This document shows positions 36,629 through 42,438 of a stretch of DNA of 42,438 nt, one piece after another. The notes beneath the pieces are model-generated. The model searched no databases. It had not been told where the DNA came from and saw nothing but the letters and a program-made list of their open reading frames with translations. Every line of letters begins with the position of its first letter. Position 1 is the first letter of the stretch. This DNA comes from a virus, in IMG/VR virus record IMGVR_UViG_3300037504_000632, positions 1 through 42,438 of that record; one strand, 5' to 3'. Made by a program: the position numbers and the translations under genes.

Positions 36629-37209
36629 GCCAGCAGCTTGCCTTTGGCTTCGATCTGGAGCCGGAAGATCCAAAAAGAAAACGGCAGAAGGCCCGGCGGA
36701 AACGCCTGATAGACCTGGGTGTGACCGGATTTCAGGATGTGTACACTGTCCTGCTGGAAAATCCGCCCGCCTGGGAGAGCCGATTTTGGCCCGATCATCC
36801 GGCCCGGCGGCGCAATTGGTGGCGAAAGGCCGCTTTTATCGCCTGGTCAGCCGCTCCGCGCGATAGCCGCAGGCCGACCACACTGGGCGATCTGGCCGAT
36901 CTGCTGGGGGTGAGCCGGAAGACGATTTGGGGCTGGCGACAGGCCAACCCGGAGATTGACCAGGCGATTAGCCGGGCCAGGATAGATGCGCTACTGGCCC
37001 ATCTGTCCGATGTGGATATGGTCACGATTTTTCAGGCCACCGATCCAGAGGGCACGGTGGCGGCCCGGCGGCTCTACTATGATCGGGTGGCCGAAGCCCA
37101 GGAGCAGGCCGGGGGCGCGGGCGGGGCGGATGATCCTGATGGGCTGGCCCATCTCACCGATGATGAATTGATAGAGAGAATAGAGGATCTGGAAATGGCG
37201 GCTGCATAG
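36625..37209 (+). CDS. terS: Terminase small subunit
   Basis: This encodes 194 residues. The basic N-terminus (KRKRQKARRKR) is followed by a helix-turn-helix (TTLGDLADLLGVSRKTIWGWRQANPEIDQAISRARI, about 90-125) that should bind the packaging site, and a C-terminal helix (LTDDELIERIEDLEMAAA). Length and fold fit small terminases that recruit the large subunit. The large subunit gene lies three genes downstream instead of next to it, separated by a membrane protein, a small protein and a methyltransferase. Confidence 0.75.
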   Translation: MSQQLAFGFDLEPEDPKRKRQKARRKRLIDLGVTGFQDVYTVLLENPPAWESRFWPDHPARRRNWWRKAAFIAWSAAPRDSRRPTTLGDLADLLGVSRKTIWGWRQANPEIDQAISRARIDALLAHLSDVDMVTIFQATDPEGTVAARRLYYDRVAEAQEQAGGAGGADDPDGLAHLTDDELIERIEDLEMAAA

Positions 37210-37222
37210 TGGCAGCCGTCTT
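37192..37222 (+). terminator. Possible weak terminator after the small terminase gene
   Basis: CGGCTGC and GCAGCCG pair around ATAGTG, including the stop codon, followed by TCTTTT. The stem is 7 bp. It might lower expression of the genes downstream. Confidence 0.4.
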
Positions 37223-37234
37223 TTGTGTGCGTGC

Positions 37235-37831
37235 ATGGATCTATTGATTTTGGCGGCCATCATTATGCCCTGGGGAGTGATTATTCTGGTCCTGGTCGTC
37301 CTCTTCCGCGGAATCCGGGCAATCGAGGAGATGACCAGGGAGATGGGCCGGCTGGGGGAGCGGCTCGATGTGAGCGACAAGCTGAGGGATCATTTCGCCG
37401 GATTTCAGGACGGGATCGACAATGCCAAATTACTGGAATCAATGAATCGGAGAATGGGCTATTTTGAGGATGCGATGCTCGGCATTTTGGAGGCCGGGCC
37501 GGGCAGACAGACGATTCAGATTGTCGGTCACGAGATGCGCCTGGCCGTCAAGCGCAGTCGCCTGGCCGATCTTGAGGCCAATCTTTCCTCGAGGCGGCGA
37601 CAGCTGACGATGTGGGAGCAGAATCTCAATCGTCTTCAGGAACGCAAGGCCGCCCAGGGAATCGACGCCGATATCAGGCTGGTCAATCAGATCGAGGCGA
37701 CAAGCCAGGCCGTCCGCCAGGCCAGGGATGATATCAGAGAGATTGAGAATGAGATGGATCAGATAAGAGCGGATATTGCCAGAGAGGAGGTAGCGGATGG
37801 CCCAAAAGCGAACGCCGGTAGTGGGCCGTGA
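37235..37831 (+). CDS. Membrane-anchored coiled-coil protein
   Basis: This encodes 198 residues. I chose the ATG at 37235; the ribosome site is poor and a GTG at 37223 is the alternative. One N-terminal transmembrane helix (LLILAAIIMPWGVIILVLVVLF) is followed by a long charged coiled coil (about 95-185, KRSRLADLEANLSSRRRQL). An anchored coiled coil resembles an inner-membrane spanin or a holin-associated protein, so a lysis role is possible, but no partner is visible. It lies in the packaging unit. Confidence 0.5.
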   Translation: MDLLILAAIIMPWGVIILVLVVLFRGIRAIEEMTREMGRLGERLDVSDKLRDHFAGFQDGIDNAKLLESMNRRMGYFEDAMLGILEAGPGRQTIQIVGHEMRLAVKRSRLADLEANLSSRRRQLTMWEQNLNRLQERKAAQGIDADIRLVNQIEATSQAVRQARDDIREIENEMDQIRADIAREEVADGPKANAGSGP

Positions 37832-38159
37832 TGGGTGCATCAGGCGGGGGGATGAGATTCAGGGTCGGGTTGGGAATCGCACCGGCTGGCACAGCTGGCT
37901 GAATGCCCGCTACGAGATGCCGGGCCGGACGGCAACCTGGCGATTCGAGGGGGAGAATGGCTCATTCACTGCCGTGCCGAAGGGCAAGAGCGGGCGGAGC
38001 TATTATTGGAATGCCCAGCGGCGGATGGGTGGGCGGCTGAAATCTATTTACCTCGGAAAATCCGAGGACCTGAGCCTGGCCCGCCTGGAGCAGATTGCCG
38101 GGCGGCTGGCCCAGATGGAGATGAAAATCGAGGGAGCGGAGCGGCAGCTAAGCAAATGA
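37797..38159 (+). CDS. Hypothetical protein with YLGKS-type motif
   Basis: This encodes 120 basic residues, overlapping the previous gene by 35 bp. The segment GSFTAVPKGKSGRSYYWNAQ, then GGRLKSIYLGKSEDLSLARLEQIA, resembles a short domain found in several bacterial regulators and mobile-element proteins, which I associate with Chloroflexota. Its last base pairs overlap the methyltransferase start (ATGA). Function is unknown. The CCTCGGA palindrome copy 5 lies in it (38051-38067). Confidence 0.55.
   Translation: MAQKRTPVVGRDGCIRRGDEIQGRVGNRTGWHSWLNARYEMPGRTATWRFEGENGSFTAVPKGKSGRSYYWNAQRRMGGRLKSIYLGKSEDLSLARLEQIAGRLAQMEMKIEGAERQLSK
38051..38067. repeat. CTCGGA-N3-TCCGAG palindrome, copy 5
   Basis: CCTCGGA-AAA-TCCGAGG, 7-bp arms, lies inside the gene 37797-38159. 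A degenerate sixth copy with one mismatch stands at 13791-13807 in the tail-tip gene. Confidence 0.8.
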
Positions 38160-38938
38160 AATATTTAGGTGGAAAAAGCAGAACCGCAAACCAAATAGCC
38201 GCATACCTCAATACTATCCGCCAGCCGGGGCAACCGTATTGGGAGCCGTTTGTAGGGGCTGGCTGGGTACTGGAACGAATTAATGGTCAGCCAATCTATG
38301 CCAGCGATGCAAACCCAGCCTTGATTGAAATGTGGCGGGCATTACAAAACGGATGGACTCCGCCTGAAAAAGTGACAAGAAGTGAATACAAATTAGCCGC
38401 TAACGGGGAAACAACATTGCACGAGGCCGCTTTTATCGGTTTTGGCTGTAGTTTTGGGGGCAAGTGGTTTGGCGGGTTTGCGATGGATTATAACAAAGAT
38501 ACTCATTATCGTGATTACGTTAGAGCGGCCCGCGAGTCAGTCATCAAAAAAGCACACTCTTTTTCTGACGTACACTTCTTTACCTCAGATTTTATGTTTG
38601 GTTTTTCTCCCGCTTACGGCTGCCTGATTTACTGTGACCCACCCTATCAAGGCGTAAGTGGTTACGATGCTGTTGGAGCGTTCGACTTTGAGGCGTTTTG
38701 GGTGCGGGTGCGTTCGCTGGAAGCGCACGGCCACACGGTTGTCGTCAGTGAATACGCCGCGCCGGATGATTTTAGTTGCGTTTTGGAGATGCCCACCAAA
38801 ACGAATATGAATACAAGGAACGGCAAGGACACCAGGATTGAAAAGCTATTTCGGCTCGGTGGGCATCCCAAATTACAGTTGACTTTATTTGAGGTGGATG
38901 ATGAGCGCGACCACAATTACGCGCCAGAATACGCATAG
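38156..38938 (+). CDS. D12-class N6-adenine DNA methyltransferase (Dam-like)
   Basis: This encodes 260 residues. YLGGKSR (3-9) is motif X, EPFVGAGWV (30-38) is motif I for S-adenosylmethionine binding, and CDPPYQGV (160-167) is motif IV, the catalytic DPPY. It belongs to the Dam/DpnM class, most of which methylate GATC adenine. Base use differs from the neighbours: more A and T, and codons such as TTA, ACA and AAA, suggesting recent acquisition. It overlaps both adjacent genes by a few bases, so it is integrated into the operon. It may protect GATC sites from host restriction. Confidence 0.88.
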   Translation: MKYLGGKSRTANQIAAYLNTIRQPGQPYWEPFVGAGWVLERINGQPIYASDANPALIEMWRALQNGWTPPEKVTRSEYKLAANGETTLHEAAFIGFGCSFGGKWFGGFAMDYNKDTHYRDYVRAARESVIKKAHSFSDVHFFTSDFMFGFSPAYGCLIYCDPPYQGVSGYDAVGAFDFEAFWVRVRSLEAHGHTVVVSEYAAPDDFSCVLEMPTKTNMNTRNGKDTRIEKLFRLGGHPKLQLTLFEVDDERDHNYAPEYA

Positions 38939-40607
38939 CCGGAATCAGCTGATCCGGCTCTATCGCCTGCGATTGGAGCAGGCCCGGCGGCTGGCCCGCA
39001 AAAATAGCGCGGCATTCGCTAAATTGTATCTCGGTCTATCGCCCGGGGCGCATCAGTACGAGATGGCTCGCCGGGCGGACAATCCCCAGATGCAGCACCA
39101 GCTGGATATCTGGGCGCGGGATCACGGAAAAACGACGATCTACGCCAATGCCCTGATTTTGCGACGCATTTGCGAAAATCCAAATATCCGCATCCTGATG
39201 GTGCAAAAATCCGGCCACGAGGCCAGAAAAGTGGTGTCTGCCATAAAGACGCACCTGGAAGAAAACGAGCCGCTTCGCCAGAATTACGCCGCTCACTGGC
39301 AGGCGAAGGCCGGATATAGCGATATCAGCAATCGGGCCGGTCGGATCGACAACAAGACAGGCGCGTGGCAATCGCAGCGAATTTATGTGCGCCGGACGCG
39401 CATCGGCAAAGATCCGACACTCGAAAGTGTCGGGGTGGGCGGGGCAATCACCGGCGGCCATTTCGATTTGATTATCTGCGATGACATCCTCGATGATGAA
39501 AACACGCGCAATCCGGATCGTAGCCAGAAAATCATCGAGTGGTTTTTCGGCACGGTATACCAGCTCAAAGAATCCTGGAGCAAGATTATCGTGGTCGGCA
39601 CGCCGAAAACGAATCAGGAGAATCTCTATTCCGTGCTTGAGGCCAATCCGATCTGGAATACGGCCATCAGACCGGCCATTATCAGCCATCATCCCGACGA
39701 GATTGATTTTTCCCCGATCTACGAGCGGATCGAGGGCCGGGATCAGATCGTGGATGTCGAGGTGGGCACGCCCGATGTGCAGGTCCTCTGGCCGCAGCGG
39801 TGGGGGATTGAAGATCTGCTCCTAGATTACCTGGGGTCTCCCCGGCGGATCTGGCTCAGGGAAAAAATGTGTGATCTGGCGGCAATGGCCGAGCAGATTT
39901 TTCGCCGGCGGTATTTCCGCTATTACGAGCCGGATAATCCGCCGCCGTATCGCTCGATCATTCAATCCTGGGATACCGCATTCCAGGAGACACCGGGCGC
40001 GGCATATTCGGCGATGAGCGAATGGGGCGAGGCGGCCAGCGGTCTGTTTCTCAGAAACGCCTGGCGGGAAAAATTGGAATGGCCTGAGCTGGCTCTGGCC
40101 CTGCCGCTATTTTTCCTGTGCGCCCCCATCCGCCCCGACCGGGTGCTGATCGAGCAAAAAGCCAGCGGCCAGAGCGCGATTCAGGAATGGGCGCGGGGCA
40201 AGGATCGGGAAGCGTGGCTGATCGAGTTGCGCCGCTACATCGAGCGGCCCGGCGCGAAGATCGGCCTGGTGCGGATGGCCGAAGAGATTTTGAGCAGGCC
40301 GGGCCTGCCGGCCACGATCCGCCTGCCGGTAATCGGTGTCCAGGGCGGCGGCAGATCGGCCAATGACAAGGTGGCGCGGGCAGAAGACGCCAGCGTGTGG
40401 TACGCCAACGGGCAAATCTGGCATCCGGCCATCGAGCGTGGTAGCGGGGTCGGGCCGACCGGGATGAGCCGGGGGCGGCTGGATGTATTCGAGGCCGAGA
40501 TGACCCAATTCCCCGATGGGCGGTATGCCGATCAGGTGGATAGCGCATCCCAGGCGATTTTGTACACATTTGGAGCTGAGGGCAGATACACGAGCGGGAA
40601 GGTTTGA
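38901..40607 (+). CDS. terL: Terminase large subunit
   Basis: This encodes 568 residues. I chose the ATG at 38901, preceded by GAGGTGG and overlapping the methyltransferase end; an ATG at 38898 also fits. The ATPase Walker A-like motif is WARDHGKTT (71-79). Walker B is LIICDD (190-195), and the coupling motif is IVVGTPKTNQENLY. The C-terminal nuclease has IIQSWDTAF, VLIEQKASGQSAI and DQVDSASQAILY with acidic residues for metal. It powers DNA packaging and cuts the concatemer. Confidence 0.93.
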   Translation: MSATTITRQNTHSRNQLIRLYRLRLEQARRLARKNSAAFAKLYLGLSPGAHQYEMARRADNPQMQHQLDIWARDHGKTTIYANALILRRICENPNIRILMVQKSGHEARKVVSAIKTHLEENEPLRQNYAAHWQAKAGYSDISNRAGRIDNKTGAWQSQRIYVRRTRIGKDPTLESVGVGGAITGGHFDLIICDDILDDENTRNPDRSQKIIEWFFGTVYQLKESWSKIIVVGTPKTNQENLYSVLEANPIWNTAIRPAIISHHPDEIDFSPIYERIEGRDQIVDVEVGTPDVQVLWPQRWGIEDLLLDYLGSPRRIWLREKMCDLAAMAEQIFRRRYFRYYEPDNPPPYRSIIQSWDTAFQETPGAAYSAMSEWGEAASGLFLRNAWREKLEWPELALALPLFFLCAPIRPDRVLIEQKASGQSAIQEWARGKDREAWLIELRRYIERPGAKIGLVRMAEEILSRPGLPATIRLPVIGVQGGGRSANDKVARAEDASVWYANGQIWHPAIERGSGVGPTGMSRGRLDVFEAEMTQFPDGRYADQVDSASQAILYTFGAEGRYTSGKV

Positions 40608-42163
40608 TGATGCTGGGAAATTTTTTTGCACCGACCGATGACGCCCGGATCGCCTGGCTGACCGGCCTGGCCGCTGGGGAGCGAGATGAGCAGCGCAGGC
40701 TCACCGAGTACCGTGAATATTACGACGGCCAGCATCGGACCGAGATATCGGATCGGCTCAAGGAATTTTTGATCGACACCAACGCCGACCGGATTTTTCG
40801 CCTCAATCAATGCCCGGTGGTGATCGAATCTGTCGTCGAGCGGCTCAATCTGAGCGGATTCGAGGAGGTCGGAGTTTCCGAGGTCCTCGATTCTTCGCCT
40901 ATCATCGACTTTGCCGGGCGATTGTGGGAGAGCCAGCGACTCGACGCCGGGCAAAATGAGATATACCGACAGGCGGCGATTGACGGGGAGACGTATCTGG
41001 TGGCCGATGTGGATGAGGCCGGGGAGATTGTTTTTCACCAGAATGACCGGTTCACCGACGCGACCGCCGGCGGCGACGATCAGGGTATCAAGCTCCATTA
41101 CAGCAGCGAGAAGCGGCGCGGCCAACCGATGTGGGCCACAAAGCGGTGGATCACGCGCGATAGCCGGGGGATGCAGACCCGGCATTTGACGGTGTACCAC
41201 CCGGACCGGATCGAGCGATATATCCAGGGCGGCAAGGGCGCGAATGGACGCTACCGGGAAGCCACCTGGCAGCCGGATATTCCAACGGACGGGCCGATGG
41301 CCGGAATATGGCCGCAGCCCTGGGTAGATGGGGCGGGCCAGCCGCTCGGTATTCCGATTGTGCCATTTCGCAGCGGGCGACATAGCGATCTGCACGAGGT
41401 GCTACCGATCCAGCGGGCACTCAATAAATCATTCATTGATCTGATCGCTGCTGCCGATATGGCCGGGCTGGGGATTTTATTTGCCGCCGGATGGACGCCG
41501 ACCAGCGACGGGAAGCCGATCGCGCTCAATTCAGATGGCGAAGTGACCAGCAGCAACGCCCCGCTTGGCCTTGAGCCGGGCGCGATTTTCTACACCACCA
41601 ACCCGGATGGGAAGCTGGCCCGGATCCCGGGCGATGATCTATCCCGCCTGATCCAGGTGGTGGATAGCCTGATTTTGCGAATAGCCCAGGTATCCGGCAC
41701 GCCGTTGACCAATTTCCAGCTATTCGGCCAGATTCCGAGCGCGGAAACGCAGCAGTCGCTCGACAACCGGCTGATCGCCAAAGTGGAATCGCTGCAAATC
41801 GTGTACGGCAATGCCTGGGAGGATGCGATTTATCTGGCCCGGCGGCTGGCCCTGGGCGTGCCCCTTTTTGAGGGCGGGCGAATCGTGGGGCACGGCCTGG
41901 ATGCGTACCGCGACGTGCCGCTCACCGGCCAGTCGCGCCTGGGCGCACTCTGGGCGGAGGCGGTAATCAGGAATGAGCGGGAGCATTTAGAAGCGCTGCA
42001 GATGAAGCGTAATTTGGGTGTGCCCGAAGAGCAAATTTTTATTGAGATGGGCTACACCCAGGATCAGGCCCGCCGATTCGCCGCCGAGTGGGAGGCCCGG
42101 CGGCTGGCCGAGCGGGCGATGGGGCTGGATGTGGCCGGAAATATGGAGGTGGAGAATGGATAA
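40607..42163 (+). CDS. Portal protein (SPP1 gp6-like)
   Basis: This encodes 518 residues, starting in a TGATG overlap with the terminase stop. The pattern EYREYYDGQHRTEISDRLKE, AGQNEIYRQAAIDGETYLVAD and LRIAQVSGTPLTNFQLFGQIPSAETQQSLDNRL matches SPP1-type portals. The C-terminus is a Glu, Arg and Ala rich helix. The dodecameric ring is the entry point for DNA and the docking site of terminase and connector. The position directly after the large terminase is canonical. Confidence 0.92.
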   Translation: MMLGNFFAPTDDARIAWLTGLAAGERDEQRRLTEYREYYDGQHRTEISDRLKEFLIDTNADRIFRLNQCPVVIESVVERLNLSGFEEVGVSEVLDSSPIIDFAGRLWESQRLDAGQNEIYRQAAIDGETYLVADVDEAGEIVFHQNDRFTDATAGGDDQGIKLHYSSEKRRGQPMWATKRWITRDSRGMQTRHLTVYHPDRIERYIQGGKGANGRYREATWQPDIPTDGPMAGIWPQPWVDGAGQPLGIPIVPFRSGRHSDLHEVLPIQRALNKSFIDLIAAADMAGLGILFAAGWTPTSDGKPIALNSDGEVTSSNAPLGLEPGAIFYTTNPDGKLARIPGDDLSRLIQVVDSLILRIAQVSGTPLTNFQLFGQIPSAETQQSLDNRLIAKVESLQIVYGNAWEDAIYLARRLALGVPLFEGGRIVGHGLDAYRDVPLTGQSRLGALWAEAVIRNEREHLEALQMKRNLGVPEEQIFIEMGYTQDQARRFAAEWEARRLAERAMGLDVAGNMEVENG

Positions 42164-42392
42164 GAATGAGGCGAAGGCGGAGCTACAGAGGCGACTACTG
42201 GGATTGCTATTTTTGATCCTCGATCTGCTCAGCTCCAAAAAATTTGTAGCGGCCCTGGGGACGAGCATTGCCGCCTATCGGGAATCGGGTGATGTGTGGA
42301 TGGCGATTGCCCCGATGATGACCTACATCGTGGCCCAGGGCTGGGCCGATTGGGGTAAAGAGAAGGAGAAGGTGGCGAATGGCGGCAGCTGA
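42156..42392 (+). CDS. Small protein with one or two hydrophobic helices
   Basis: This encodes 78 residues. I chose the ATG at 42156, preceded by GGAGGTGGAGA and overlapping the portal stop by 8 bp. A hydrophobic stretch (LLGLLFLILDLLSS) and a second (MAIAPMMTYIVAQGWA) suggest membrane association. A holin-like role is possible. A minor head-associated role fits position equally well. It continues past the end as positions 1-81. Confidence 0.6.
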   Translation: MDKNEAKAELQRRLLGLLFLILDLLSSKKFVAALGTSIAAYRESGDVWMAIAPMMTYIVAQGWADWGKEKEKVANGGS

Positions 42393-42438
42393 TTTACCCC
42401 AGGGCCAGCAATCGCTGTCGCCCGATGAGGCCCTGAGC
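42312..42438. repeat. Terminal direct repeat, second copy
   Basis: This is identical to 1-127. See that entry for interpretation. Confidence 0.95.
42379..42438 (+). CDS. 5' part of the gene at 68-259 (partial)
   Basis: The first 20 codons of the 63-residue protein at 68-259 are seen again because of the circular overlap. The gene is cut by the window end, not by mutation. Confidence 0.7.
   Translation, partial: MAAADLPQGQQSLSPDEALS

Overview
The window is the complete genome of a tailed double-stranded DNA phage of siphovirus type. Positions 1-127 repeat exactly as 42312-42438, so the sequence closes on itself and the unit genome is about 42,311 bp. The virion genes follow siphovirus order: small and large terminase, portal, minor head protein, scaffold, decoration protein, major capsid protein, connectors, tail terminator, major tail protein, a frameshifted pair of tail chaperones, a 1,038-residue tape measure, distal tail and tail-tip genes. 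I see no integrase, polymerase, tRNA of normal shape, CRISPR array or insertion sequence, and no recognisable endolysin. The base composition is GC-rich. The host cannot be read from the sequence. One small protein (37797-38159) has a YLGKS-type segment that I associate with Chloroflexota, but this is only a hint.

Layout. 68-17544 (+): head and tail module, with three glycosyltransferase genes embedded in it. 17592-20853 (-): an early module in two transcription units, encoding a RAD52-like annealing protein, a SWIM zinc-finger protein, small zinc ribbons and a putative ADP-ribosyltransferase-fold protein. 21065-24565 (+): a divergent early module with a Cro/CI-like regulator and small unknown proteins. 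24690-26689 (+): a second regulator, a DnaA-domain-I-like initiator and a candidate origin with TGCAATTGCA palindromes. 26690-32577 (+): a ParB-like protein followed by a cassette of ubiquitin-like protein, E2-like protein, JAB/JAMM protease and ThiF/E1-like protein, interrupted by a RecB-type nuclease and a MazG-like pyrophosphatase. 32577-35886 (+): small zinc-finger and membrane proteins. 35996-36304 (-): an inverted duplicate of an early gene. 36625-42392 (+): packaging genes with a Dam-type methyltransferase.

The main discovery candidate is the ubiquitin-like conjugation cassette (27552-32577). It matches the PRTRC gene set known from plasmids and genomic islands: Ubl with C-terminal GTKG, E2-like with a PNMGRGVC active-site-like motif, JAMM with exact HxH-x7-S-x2-D, and E1-like with GCGGTG. 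The order and content suggest a working Ubl activation, conjugation and removal pathway carried by a phage.

The second layer is RNA and DNA structure. Almost every early gene is preceded by a GC-rich hairpin joined to its ribosome binding site. Several early coding sequences contain long perfect inverted repeats, most strikingly the paralogous pair 22007-22321 and 35996-36304. A 46-bp element occurs twice with a compensatory base-pair change. Four near-identical sigma70-type promoters share one operator-like sequence. A palindrome CTCGGA-N3-TCCGAG is scattered around the genome in five exact copies.
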